The notes below the pieces were generated by a model. The model was given only the letters and a program-made list of their open reading frames with translations, was not told where the DNA came from and searched no databases. Below are positions 22,101 through 32,318 of a stretch of DNA of 64,000 bases, piece after piece. Each line of letters begins with the position of its first letter. The first letter of the stretch is position 1. Source of the stretch: Odontesthes bonariensis (taxonomy: Eukaryota > Chordata > Actinopteri > Atheriniformes > Atherinopsidae); NCBI RefSeq assembly GCF_027942865.1, contig NC_134515.1, positions 5,512,839-5,576,838 on the forward strand, read 5' to 3'. The position numbers were made by a program, and so were the translations under genes.

Positions 22101-24025
22101 GTGGGTAAACGCTCTGCATACTGTCTGATCGAGTATGCAGAATGGAAGTATGCAGTTTCGAACACAGCCCACCTTTCCCCTTCCAGTTTGTGATTTCCTA
22201 TCCCCGATTTCACCATTCCCCTTTCTTCTGACGCCACACCACGTCCCGTCAGCTCAATTCAGTTCAAGTTAAGCGTTTTTCATGCCATGTCAAGTCTTTT
22301 TGTTTTTGTCACGTTCATAGTCATGTTTTGTTTCCATAGTTAAGTGACGTCATTGTTTTGACTTTTGTTGTTTTGAAAATAAACCAAGTTTGCTTTTCAC
22401 CTCTGAAGTCCGCATTCTGTATTTCAAATTTTTATTCTTTTATGTTATTATATGTTGTACTTTGCGAGTGAAGTTTTACCGGAGTCAAATTCCTTGTTTG
22501 TTTAGTAAAACCTGACCAATAAAGCTGATTCTGATTCTGATCAGTGTCCTGCCAACCCCCATACTGACAGATAATGTATGTTATCAAGAACTAAATGTTT
22601 GGTGCAGTTACTTTAACTTGCAGGGTTAACTGTGTCCTCTGCTGCTTTGGGTTGATCATTAATCAAGAAAAACATCCAACTAATTTCTGTAATTTTACCC
22701 GTTTGACTGCCCTAAGTGTGGCAAGATGAGAAAATAGCAAATAAGGAATAAAGGCTTTTGATGAACGATGTTTACAGAGGGCGTTACATCCGGGAAATAT
22801 TACCACGTGAATGCAGTGGGGGTTTTTTTTCTTCCTCTTAGTCTGTTACGCGTGTTCATTCAACGCCGGCATGTGGGAAAGTCAGCAGCTACGCGGAAAG
22901 GAACGAGGTGTTACATGTAAAACAAAAGGTGTAGTTTCAATATCAACAAACTAAAGAGGATGTTGCACAGAGGTATTCACAGATGAGGTAAGCACCAAGT
23001 TGCTCTCTGTGATTTGCATCATTCCACTGTTCCTGTAAAGTTCTTTGAACTGAGTGAAAAAGTTTCAGGGAGGAAAGCAGGCCTCCCTTTAGACACTCCG
23101 GGGAGGAAATGCTAATTTAGTGGCGAAAAGAGCAACTTAAATTAAAATAATGATAATAATGTGACTTCAGAACTGAAACATGAGTTTTTGGGGGAAATTT
23201 AACAACCTGAGGAACCACTTAGGACAGATAATTCGTGTATTTGGTGAAATCTGCAGATGTCATTTGGCAATTTGAGTTTTTTCCTTGTTCACTGAAATAT
23301 GTGTGGAATTTATTAGATTGATTTTATGGCTTTTTAGGAATTTAGTAAAAGCAAAAGAAGAGGAGCGAGACTTTGAAAACTTTTGCAAAAACGAATTTTA
23401 ATGATTGTTTTAAAGTTTTATTATGATAATATCTCTGTATATTCCTCAGATCTTTCATTTCTTTCTTTTAACTGTTGAAGATGGGTGGGTAACATAAGTT
23501 TGCAGCTATAATTCCCAAACTTTATTTAAAAATATATATATTTTTACCGTTTTTAAAGTTGGAAAACTGAAAAATTACAGATGGAAAAATAAATGAAATG
23601 ATTATATGGCGCGTGTTTCCATCATAGCACATTTTCAGTGTGTGTGACACTGCTGAGTAATTTAATGGAGCTTTGTATCAAAAACAAACTCTTGTCTTGT
23701 AAAAGAGTAGCTTCTCTCTTGAAACAAAATGGCCGGAGGGTTCCGCTCAGTTTCGTTTTGTTTCCATGCCACCTCCGCGCGCATACGCACCTTCGTGGCA
23801 CGTCGGGCAGCACTGCCCGTCCCCTGAAGTGTACTCTTTGGGCCGACAGCACGACCCAGGTGTGAGGAAGAGACCGACCGTCCCCACTGAAAAACACACC
23901 AGAAACGCACACGTTCGTGGGGGAACACACGGGATCAGACACGCGCGCACACATCCAACCACAGCACTGTAAGAAGTCACATTGATGTCAGCCGACTTAC
24001 CGAAGACAAGCAACGTGGGAAACAT
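19106..24025 (-). CDS. TNFRSF14 (HVEM)-like receptor with almost no cytoplasmic tail
   Basis: Six coding exons join in frame: 24001-24025, 23791-23886, 20913-21038, 20668-20826, 20492-20576 and 19106-19265 (651 nt, 216 aa). All have GT donors and AG acceptors. Exons 1-2 give a good signal peptide (MFPTLLVFVGTVGLFLTPGS). Exons 2-5 give TNFR cysteine-rich domains: CCRPKEYTSGDGQCC, then NGLRKCFTCTSC, then SDTVC and the NDTVCEDCQPGHFS block, with NDT and NCT glycosylation sites. The last exon aligns with gene A's membrane exon (C-x-E...SSD..CG...GLY), but after a hydrophobic run at about residues 192-208 it stops eight residues later (TKGLCSFD). HVEM binds TNF-family and Ig-family ligands at the cell surface and signals through its tail. 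This product has essentially none, so a decoy or lipid-anchored receptor is inferred. A 6-nt acceptor ambiguity exists at exon 4. Confidence 0.85.
20243..20358 (-). repeat. diverged tRNA-derived SINE in the last intron
   Basis: On the minus strand it has TAGCTCACCTGG (A-box-like), a weak B box, and an ATAAAGGCCACTAGTGCCC tail resembling that of the SINEs at 5076-5257 and 44974-45167. It lies between exons 5 and 6 of the short-tailed receptor. Confidence 0.5.
21332..22430. repeat. unclassified retroelement-like repeat in intron 2, split by a MITE
   Basis: T-rich sequence starting TGTCACGTTCATGG and ending in a TTGAAAATAAACCAAG polyadenylation-like region. A second TGTCACGTTCATAG occurs near 22306. 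It looks like LTR-type sequence, but I found no matching target duplication. An L2-type tail (AATAAAGCTGATTCTGATTC) follows at about 22518-22540. Confidence 0.35.
21552..22167. mobile_element. MITE with inverted ends, in intron 2 of the short-tailed receptor
   Basis: The ends are CTGTTTGAAACCGCATACT and, reversed, CTGTGTTCGAAACTGCATACT. Internal pieces (ATGCATACC, GGGTATGCATCATGAGG, GCATACTGTCTGATCGAGTA) echo the ends. The flanks do not give a clean target duplication. Confidence 0.65.
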
Positions 24026-24436
24026 GTTAATTCGTGTTAATTTCACGTTGCCTTACAGGTTATTCGAGCCATCATTAGTTCATCTTTTGGTCTGGTCTTT
24101 TTTTTCCTTTTGTATATTGTTCCGTAAGGAAGTGGCTGCAGAACAAAATGGTTGAATGTTGCCAGATCAGATTCACCATTAAGGTGAACATCCGTGTGGG
24201 CTTTAGCTTTCTACAGACCAGAACATTCCCTACTCTGCAAAGACCCTTAGAGACTAAGCCGTGCTGTGAGTGGAGGAGGTTTGCTCTGAGAAAGGTGCTG
24301 TACAGGCATCCAGACAGAAAGCAGCCCAGTTTCTGTTTAACTCACCTTCCAGCTCACTGAGTCATCTCACACATCACATATGCACAACAGAGATGAAGAA
24401 TGAAACAGTGACTCAATGAGAAAACCCTCCCCTGCT
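24026..24436. other. 5' flank of the short-tailed receptor
   Basis: Sequence immediately upstream of the start codon on the minus strand. The 5'UTR and promoter should lie here, but no TATA box or first-exon boundary stands out. Confidence 0.3.
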
Positions 24437-25012
24437 AAAGGGACAGTTCGCCTCTTTTGACATGAAGCTGTATGACATCCCATATCAGCAACATCATTTA
24501 TGAACATGTTCTTACCCCCTGCTGCGTCCTGTGAGCCGAGTTCTGTGGGAGAAGGATGTCATGACATGCTCATGACTTCTGGCCTAGTTACATCCTGTGC
24601 TTGTTGACTGGTTCATATGAATATTGTTGATAGTTAGAATGAGCGTGTTGATGATAAACTGCGAAAGCTAGGCGCCTCCAGAGAGGGCCACGTACACTTG
24701 TTATGATAAAACGGTATAAAAGGGTGTCACAAAATGAGCTCGTCGGACATTTTGTACATTCTGTATGCACATTTGCTGTGACGGTTTGTTCAATAAACTC
24801 CCCAATGGACGGCTGACCAACGCGGGATTCGACTCTAATTTCTCCACAACAGTTCCAGCCTCGATTTGGTGTTGACGAAGGTAGTCCGGCTAGTTTGCTG
24901 GGGCCACAAAAATAAAGCGTTTTGCTTCTCAAAACAAGAAAATGTTCATAAATGATGTTGCTAATATGGGATGTCATACAGCTTCATGTCAAAAGAGGCG
25001 AACTATCCCTTT
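24437..25012. mobile_element. fold-back MITE, family 1 (copy 3), split by a solo LTR
   Basis: The left part (24437-24543) and right part (24852-25012) match the families at 3541-3863 and 10434-11042, including both termini (AAAGGGACAGTTCGCCTC and GAGGCGAACTATCCCTTT). They are separated by the LTR at 24544-24851. Confidence 0.85.
24544..24851 (+). mobile_element. solo LTR (308 bp) inside a fold-back MITE
   Basis: The insertion runs from TGTGGGAGAAGG to CTCCACAACA, that is TG..CA. The 4-bp flank GTTC is duplicated on both sides (24540-24543 and 24852-24855). A TATAAAAG box lies near 24716 and an AATAAA signal near 24793, in LTR order on the plus strand. There is no internal coding sequence, so it is the product of recombination between two LTRs. 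Whether the parent was an endogenous retrovirus or a Ty3-type element cannot be told from the LTR alone. Confidence 0.8.
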
Positions 25013-27332
25013 AATCTACAGAGCTGACTGAAATGTGCACGACTGTTTGCACAGCGGCGGGTCTGACGGGGAGAAGCAGGTTGCATGTCGTCTGTGGCTG
25101 AGACTGCGGTGGCTTCTCCTGGTGGTGGTTCCTTGAAGCTGGTATCTTCTCCCTGTGAAGCAGACAGTGAAGCCCTAAAGGAGGCACTCAAGGAAACCTG
25201 GTGGGAGCCTGGAGCTTAAATACCAGAGCCGGCCGGATGAGTCACAGGAAGAGGCAATCAGGAGGAGGCAGACACGCAGTCCAAAAACCACCCTGACACT
25301 CCTGAACTTATCTAAGATATAAAGCGCAAGTTAGCTTCTGCAAAGCAAAGTCAAAACATAACTCAAAGTTTATCAGATTGCATTTAGTTTTATTAATAGA
25401 TCCAGTTTTACTCACAGTTGTCTGTTTGAATATATGACATGTGACAGTATGGAGACAAAAAAAAAAAAAACTTCAAAACATTGCAACATATTTTCTGCTG
25501 CTTCAGATCAGGGAGCAAATATTGGTGTGAAATTCAGCTTCAGCTAAACAAACCGTAAAAATAAAGGAGTGAGAGTGACAACAGACAAGTGAGTGCGATG
25601 CACAGAAGAGAAACGCAACTGTATACGTCTCCTTAATGGAGCCAAATGAAGATGGACACTATAACAACATGTAGTAGTTTACGTTTTAGTTACCAGAATC
25701 TGCTAAAACTAACCAGTTACTAATGCTTAGAACTGAATCCAGAGCAGTTTATTTACGGCCCGTCTGCTGAGAGCGTGAAAAATCTTAAAGAATATGTTAC
25801 ACGGGTCCAGTATTCTGCTCCTATCAGGCACAAAAAGCTGAGGCTGAGGCAGCTGATGAGGATCAAACTGCGGGCTGGAGATATTCATCTTTTCTTTAGA
25901 AGAAAACGCCTTCCCGGTTTCATCTCTGTGGTCTCACGTCCTCTCTTCCTTTGTGGCGACAGTCCATCCGGCTCCTCTCCTTCTGTTCCTGTTTCCATCT
26001 GCATCAGAAGCACAGAATCAAATTAACTGCGGCTTGCATCGATTCTCCACATTTATTGAGATCGTTGAAGTGAATATGGGTGAGTCTTATCTGTATTCCT
26101 CCATCAACCTTTGTCTCATTCCTGCTCTCTTTCTTGTATCCTCCTGGAATGATGAAGCACATTTGTTTGCTTACCAGCTGAGACGGAGCCAACATCAACA
26201 ATCCATCACCCTCACATCTGAGCGTACATCCTTGTTCTCTATCCCAAACTCCTTCTGCACCATCTCTCTGCTCCTCTCCTGATGTTCGTTTCAAGCAGAG
26301 CGTTAGTGCATGTGCACAAACTGTACTGCTGCGTGCACAAAGCTGTGCGCTACAGGTGAGGCGAGCCAGACCCGGACTTTTTTGTGCATGTGAGGGACCA
26401 AGCTTAAGTAAGGACAAAGGTATTCAAAAAATGAGCAACAATTTCAATTTAATAGTTAAAAAATGATTAAATCCAAAAAAATATCAAATATGAATAACAA
26501 TTAAATCATACAAAAAACTAATTTGGAACCAACTAAAATGAGGTCAACAACACAACCAAAAACTGACCTCCAAACAAAGAAGCAAAGGCTGCTTAAATAG
26601 GGACGGAGTAACCTAAATCTGCCACATGAGGGGGCATAATAAAGGGGAAAAATTACTAAATTAGCTACAGCAAGATATAAAACAAATAAAGCTAAACTAA
26701 CTTTAACTTAGCACAAATAAAAAGTGAATGTTAAAGTGACAAAATGAAGGAACTAAGGCCAAATTTAACAAATAAAGTCCCCCCCGCCCCCCAGTCTTTT
26801 AGAAAGAGTGGTATGTTCCAGGCTTCCTCCTCCAGCTGATCTGAATTTGCAGATCAGAGCAGAAGAACAAGTGGAAGTAAATCATTCAAAAAGTGATCTA
26901 AAATGCAAATATAGAATAAATAAAAACTAACACGATGTGGTGGTGGTGAGAGCATCCACCACAGTGCACGTTCTGAACCAAAATGAACCTTTAATATGGT
27001 GAATATGTAAAAATCAACCGTCCCCTTTTCCATTGTTTAATCATCCCTTGCTGCTAGCTTGTTTAAACTTCCATGGGAGGCACGTATGATCAGTAGCAGG
27101 GCAGATGCCCCAGTAAAAAGGGTTTCCTCTGCAGAAAGTAGGCTGAACGGCACCTGAGAGGAAGTGTCTTTTTGTTCTCTCCTGCAGACACTATCTTTAA
27201 TTCTTTCTGCCATTCTTTAGTTTTACTTCTGCTTCTCACCCTGCTGACTGCCACCCTGAGCACACAGACAACAGCAGGGAACAGGATTATGTATCCTCCA
27301 GCTTGAGTTGACGATGTACCAGATCTGGTGCC
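25013..27332. other. long stretch without recognised gene
   Basis: Several ORFs of 60-137 codons occur on both strands around 25003-26417. They overlap each other and have no domain, repeat or splice pattern that I recognise. 26440-26780 is A-rich and may be an old transposon. A real small gene here cannot be excluded. Confidence 0.3.
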
Positions 27333-27377
27333 GTGAGTAGCTTCTCATTTCTTAAACCAGCACGTCGGAAGACACAA

Positions 27378-27700
27378 AAGATGTTAATCTGTTTCAGAAG
27401 GGTCGCGTTGCTGGCATGCATCAAGCAAAGAAAACATCTGAAGAAACTGATAAAACTGGGTTTAAAACCGTCCAACGCATTACTAAAAACTGGAAGGATA
27501 GTGGGGAACCATCTTCCAGGAAAAATAATCATGAATCATCGTGATCGGCGACCACTTCAACGTTTGGTGAAATCAAATCGTAAAAAAAAAAAACACCAGC
27601 GCACTCACAGCTATGTTTAATAGTGAAAGTAAGAGCATGTGGGGGCAGTGCTATGATCTGGGGTTGCTGCAGTCTACGTTCAGCAAACATTATTATTATC
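27378..27700 (+). pseudogene. Tc1-like transposase relic
   Basis: The plus strand gives AKKTSEETDKTGFKTVQRIT and KNWKDSGEPSS, then in a shifted frame DRRPLQRLVKSNRK, then VRACGGSAMIWGCCS. These are in the order of the DNA-binding and early catalytic parts of Tc1-type transposases, but with two frame changes and a deletion between the last two blocks. No catalytic acidic residue of the core remains. It abuts the BED-ORF hAT copy 2 on the right. Confidence 0.7.
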
Positions 27701-27735
27701 GCAGGTATTTTCTTTATTATTATTTTCTTTTTTTC

Positions 27736-28272
27736 CTTTATTTTATTTTGTAAAAGTCTGTTGCTCACAGGCTTTTATTTTGTAAAAGTCTGTTGCTGTC
27801 TGCTGTGGAACAGGAAAAGAAAGTAATCGGCGGATCCACCAAACATGGAGAAGGGTACGGAACTTTTACTCGGCCATTTTCATTTTAAAGTTCTTCCAGA
27901 CGGCGGAGTCGACAGAACCAAAGTCATCTGTAAACACTGCCAAGTTGAATTGTCTTCTCAGCGTAGTAGTTCCAGTCTAAAATATCACTTAAAGGCAAAA
28001 CACACAACTGATAGCAGCAAGTCATTCAAGGAAACAGACAGTGGAGCGAGGCTTCTACATAAAAACTACAGAAAGATGCTGATGTTAAAAGTGTATTTGC
28101 ACAACAAATGTTATGGCACTTTCATTCATATGGCAGCACATTTAAAATAAAACTAAATGCTAAAAGCTATACACTACTTTTGGATTCATTTTTGGATTTT
28201 GCGTACAAATGCGATTAATCAGATAAATCATGTGATTAATTAGATTAAAAATTGTAACCGTTGCCCAGCCCT
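27736..28272 (+). mobile_element. BED-ORF hAT derivative, copy 2 (left end missing)
   Basis: It matches copy 1 from the 32-bp repeat onward to the right terminus (GCCCAGCCCTA). The left terminus and the SINE are absent, replaced by A/T-rich sequence next to the Tc1 relic, so no target duplication can be seen. Confidence 0.8.
27845..28150 (+). CDS. BED-type zinc-finger protein of a hAT derivative, copy 2
   Basis: An intact 101-codon ORF almost the same as 5440-5745, with Phe for Val at residue 14 and Tyr for Cys in the C-terminal part. The CKHC and YHLKAKH finger residues are kept. Although this element has lost its left end and probably cannot move, the ORF remains open. It is a transposon product rather than a host gene. 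Confidence 0.65.
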   Translation: MEKGTELLLGHFHFKVLPDGGVDRTKVICKHCQVELSSQRSSSSLKYHLKAKHTTDSSKSFKETDSGARLLHKNYRKMLMLKVYLHNKCYGTFIHMAAHLK

Positions 28273-28277
28273 AATAA

Positions 28278-28320
<43 letters not shown>

Positions 28321-28372
28321 CACACATACTATACATATATATTAATCTGCGCGCGCGTGTGTGTGTGTGTAG
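28273..28372. repeat. (TA)n and (GT)n microsatellites
   Basis: A run of TA repeats at about 28279-28316, then a GCGCGC-GTGTGT run at about 28350-28370. Confidence 0.9.
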
Positions 28373-28483
28373 ACATATTGGAAGTTATCCCAAATCTTGA
28401 CCCATCTCACCGACAATGTGGAGCTGAAAAGACAAACCGGCGGAAGAAAAGGACGCTATTCGCGGACCTGGCAACTCCGAGTT

Positions 28484-28493
28484 ACCGGAAGTG
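28484..28493 (+). promoter_or_regulatory. ETS-type site in a GC-richer patch
   Basis: ACCGGAAGTG matches the ETS/GABP consensus, with a GGAGGCGGG GC-box-like motif 17 bp further on. This is typical of TATA-less promoters, but no exon could be tied to it. Confidence 0.3.
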
Positions 28494-29422
28494 ACTTCAG
28501 GAAACAAAGGAGGCGGGCCTTAAACAGACGCTCCTGAAACTGTTTAAATGTTTGTTTAGCGCTGTGTTTTAAATTATCATCAGAAACCTGTAAAACTAAA
28601 CAGGAACTTTGTGAAGTTCGCAAACGAGCGAAATTTAAGAGAGAACACATCCGTAAAACATCTTACCGAAGGCTGGATTTATAGTTTTATCTGCCGATCT
28701 GTGCTACCCCATCAGAAAATAATACCGTTCATTCTCAGACAGTTTCCTGCTTGCAGGTAGTTGGCATAAAAGTAATAATGCTATGTATACAGTGAATGAC
28801 GTGATGGGCGTTCAAAGATCAAAGCGCGAGCATGTTTCTGCAGGACAGTGGAAATGACCCCATCAAAGTATGCCGATATACATATTTATGCAGGCAGAGA
28901 AATTATAACTTATATGTGAATAATTATCTTGATTTATACTGTTAAAGGGCTTAGAAAGCAACCAGTCCGGATATAATATCCTTAAATGTTCAGCACATGT
29001 TTGAGACAGTGGGAGTACAGATACATAATAATAATAATAAGAAGAAGAAATATAACAACGTTTTTCTGAAAACTTACTAAAACTAACTGAACATCTCAAA
29101 ACTCTTCAGCCCTACAACAACATCTACATGGAGAAAAAAGGTCTGGATCTGTGTTATACGCGCAGTAATTTACGAAGTTCACGAAGCCAGGTTCACATAC
29201 TTTGCACAATATCACTCATTAAAAACCAAACTTAGAACCATAAATTAGCTCAGTGGAGGACACAGAGAGAACTTCGCTGTTATTTGAGTAAAAAGAAGCA
29301 TTAACTGTAATAAAGTGGAGAACACTAACCGCTTTTTGAACCACGAAAGTCTCACAGCTGGTTTGGAAATCTGAAATAATTCTGAGGTTGAAGGCTGAAC
29401 GTAATCTAAGTTTCTCCTGCTG

Positions 29423-29434
29423 TGCGCATGCGCA
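29423..29434. promoter_or_regulatory. palindromic NRF1-type site
   Basis: TGCGCATGCGCA is the full NRF1 consensus palindrome. It is conserved in the paralogous spacer at 54723-54734. It lies inside an open minus-strand reading of about 100 codons that is also shared between copies. A small promoter is possible; no transcript evidence exists here. Confidence 0.4.
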
Positions 29435-29649
29435 GGAAACAAAAACAAGTGCAAAGTAAGCACCAACTGAATGCCTGGAGGGCAGGGCGGTGTGTGCAGC
29501 AGTTACACAGTAAACAAGGCCGGGTGCATGCAATAAAACAAGGTTAAGGGTTTAATATTACACTTTATTTGACATATTTATGCATTGTGCTCATACAGAG
29601 TTGATACACTCCAAGAGCAGTGGAGTGAAGGGAATGGTGTGAAGGGGTT

Positions 29650-30516
29650 TTTTTGGAGCTATTTATTCCTTATCTTCATTACTTTGAATTTTGTTTAAAT
29701 TTATTCTTGGGTTACTTTATATTTTGGGGGGTTATTTACAGAGTTTATTTGTAGGTTAATAATTGTATTTTGTTTCTTTGTTTTAAGTTACGGCAGTCGT
29801 CCACCATTCCGTCACGTCAACTTAACTCGCCGGATTGGATGCCTAGTCTCGCCGTGTTGCTACTACAGTGGGTGTGTACAGGGGGGCGTGTAAAATGGCT
29901 CCGGGGGGAAGTAAATAACTTGTGATTTTAGGCAACCGAAGTTTCTCCCTGTAAAAATTTGAGTTTTGGAGGGAAATGAATGTGTATAAATCGTCAGCAA
30001 TGGAACATTATTTCGTATTTCACCATGGCTGTGGATCTGCGAGCGAGGAGAGCTGCTGCTGCTGCTGATGCGACACAGGAGATCACATGATCTACTGTCA
30101 TTGGATAACGCACTCCGTCTGCCGTGGCAAATTTGCATAAAGTTCGAGCGAGCCCAACTTTTTGACGTGCCGCAAGTTGGATACGGCTTGACGTGCCGGA
30201 ATAGTGGACGACTACCCTGACAGAAGAACTGTGGGTCCGTTCCCTATAAATATAGGGACTGGTATAGGACCAGGATGGAGTGGGGTGGGGCCTATGTTTT
30301 TTTTTTTGTTTTTTTTTTACCAGAGCAGGAGAAGCAGCAGAGGACAAAGAAAAGTTATATCTGTATAATTTGCTTGTCAGCTGGAAAAATAATCCGTCAA
30401 AATGGTATTGGACATTGGACTTCTTTTTTTTGCCTGCGTACGAAACCCAACCCCAGTTCAGTAGTGGCACGTTACAACTTATAGGATGTTTGGTTTGACA
30501 AATAGTTGCCATTACA
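29650..30516 (+). mobile_element. solo LTR with nested MITE, only in spacer A
   Basis: The insertion is flanked by GGGTT (29645-29649 and 30517-30521). The paralogous spacer reads straight through as GAAGGGGTTAAAACAGG at about 54980. The end GACAAATAGTTGCCATTACA and the start TTTTGGAGCTATTT match the LTR at 40041-40430. The initial TG has decayed. Removing the nested element leaves about 436 bp, near the 390-397 bp of the other two copies. Confidence 0.8.
29789..30219. mobile_element. MITE nested in the solo LTR
   Basis: The ends are inverted repeats: TACGGCAGTCGTCCACCATT on the left, and the reverse of the right end reads CAGGGTAGTCGTCCACTATT; pairing extends about 32 bp. No clear target duplication was found. 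The 189-codon reverse ORF at 29994-30563 crosses its right border and is not a gene. Confidence 0.75.
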
Positions 30517-31154
30517 GGGTTAAAACAGGAAAGGGACCGAGTTGAATGTTGATGCTTACACAACAGAGTCCAAACAGTTGGAATGAAGCTGGAAAAGTTC
30601 CAGAATCAGGAAATAGGGAGGAATTTTCCCATCTGACTGGAGCAGAGATGGGCTGCGAGGCCGATACCAAACCAACTTTTGCCAATGATATTTACGTCAT
30701 GTTTGTATGGCAACACAAAAGTTTATCTTGGATAAAAAATATCTTCTGTGTAACTTGAATCTTTTAATAAATTAATAAATTCTTAACAGACTTGGAGTTT
30801 GTTCTTCTTGTTATCTTCTCTCAGATAAACGAACACAACAACAGTCAGTGAAACTGAAAGAACAAAATAAACCACACGCTAACCACATCCCATAAAAATG
30901 TGATTGCCCTGAAGATTTTTCAAACCTTTGTACTTTTCTAATGAACCTGACGAGTCACTGGTTCATAAATAAGACAGAAGGAAAAACCCGCTGGCAGAAA
31001 AACATTAAAGAATCATTAACACAAATCAGCAGAGTAAAGTTTATCCAACATGTTTGGAGTTTGGAGGTTAAAAAGTACCCGCTCTGACAGAAATAAAACA
31101 GACTGAGACGTGGGGCATGCGGTAAGTTACCACAACCAGACTGAAATCTGTCCA

Positions 31155-31350
31155 TCTGCGGGCTGATGATACTCAGATGTACTTATCTATGAAACCAATC
31201 AGCGGTCAGACTGTGTCTCAAAGATATAAAGAGCTGGATGACTCAGAACTGTCTGCTTCTAAATTCAGACAAAACTGAAGTTGAAACTGTCCACGACCAC
31301 GAGATGTGTCCTCCGACATGCTTAAGTAATGAGAAGCTCCTCACTGCATC
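31155..31350 (+). mobile_element. L2-like LINE polymerase fragment in spacer A
   Basis: The plus strand contains ADDTQMYLSMKP (the catalytic YADD block with Tyr changed to His), then, after a stop, sequence that in the paralogous copy reads MTQNCLLLNSDKTEVE. It is shared with 55660-55850, so it predates the duplication. Confidence 0.7.
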
Positions 31351-31364
31351 CGTTAGGGTTATTA

Positions 31365-31600
31365 AACCAAATCTAATTTATTTGTAGCACATTTAATGTC
31401 CGAAACAATTCAAAGTGCTTCACATAAAATAAAAGCATTGCAGCAGGGAGTGGAAGAAGCATTAAACATACATAAAAGAATATAAAGAGAAACAAATAAA
31501 ATAATTTAAATGATTAAAAACAAGCAACAGTCCAGCTAAATGCTGCTTCTCCATGTTTAGTCTGGACTCTGGACTGGACCAGCTGACCTGAGTCCTTGGA
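31365..31600 (-). mobile_element. L2-like LINE 3' end, reverse orientation
   Basis: Reverse of the 3' end seen at 1800-2131: starts AAATCTAATTTATTTGTAGC and includes TTCAAAGTGCTTCACATAAA and the GGACTGGACCAGCTGACC region. The same piece occurs at 55860-56090. Confidence 0.75.
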
Positions 31601-32069
31601 TAAATAACTTGTTGCCAGCTGAAACAAAACCATCCGATGGGAGGCTCTGTTTCCTATTTGCGGAGTTAAAACCAGGTGGTGACTTTTTTTTTTCTTTTGG
31701 ATGCTTGTGTTACACACTTTATGTGGCACACAGCCCATTGTTCCAGATCTGCTGCTGAAGCTCACTTTCAATGTACAAATTCAAATCACTCAATCTCTGT
31801 TTGGACCAAGAAATGTTACTTCCCCCCCATGACACAAGCAGCCAGCTGCTCTGACTGTGCATCCCTTGCCTGATCAGCCATAAAAGCCCAGATTTTGGAC
31901 ATCTCAGTGGTAACTTCCTGTGTGCTACAGTCGGTTAAATTGAAATGATGATGAGATATAGGTAGCATTAGATGGAGGATGATATTTCTTTCTCAAACTC
32001 CTTCAAAACTGCCTTTATTTGTGCCGTCTTCACCTTAAATACTGCCTCGAAGAGGAAGACCATGTCTCC

Positions 32070-32318
32070 CTATACATGGAGCTGACTGCAACAATCCTCC
32101 CTTCTCCCTGTTATCTCCATATGTGCAGATTCTATCATCTGTAGCCTACAATGTTTCCAACCAATAAAACTGTCCCGATGTGTCCATTCTATCTCATGTT
32201 TGCCAAATATCACCAAAGCTTTCTTCCAGTTCTTGCAACCACTGCTGCCAAAGCGGAAAATCTTTGAGTTTTTTTTACAGCAAAAAGTATTTTCAGATTC
32301 ACTGAATATTCCAACCAA
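32070..32318 (-). pseudogene. hAT transposase TTF-type finger relic (spacer A copy)
   Basis: The minus-strand reading has WKKALVIFGKHE followed by H-x-D-S, the W-x-K-A-L-x-K-F-x-x-H-E pattern of TTF-type zinc fingers at the N-terminus of some hAT transposases. The paralogous copy at 56621-56821 reads more like the ancestor (LPLWQQWLQNWEKALVKFGK region). Nothing downstream of it survives as transposase. Confidence 0.45.

Noticed and set aside
23622-23954. 110-codon and other overlapping ORFs around receptor exon 2
   Set aside because: They are other frames of the cysteine-rich exon at 23791-23886; only one frame joins the other exons.
24588-24977. 129-codon reverse ORF
   Set aside because: It is the antisense of a solo LTR plus a fold-back MITE.
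26004-26417. 137-codon reverse ORF as a gene
   Set aside because: No motif, no exon partner and an overlapping forward ORF of similar size. It cannot be supported, though not excluded.
29994-30563. 189-codon reverse ORF
   Set aside because: It crosses the borders of a MITE and a solo LTR that are absent from the paralogous spacer, and has no motif.
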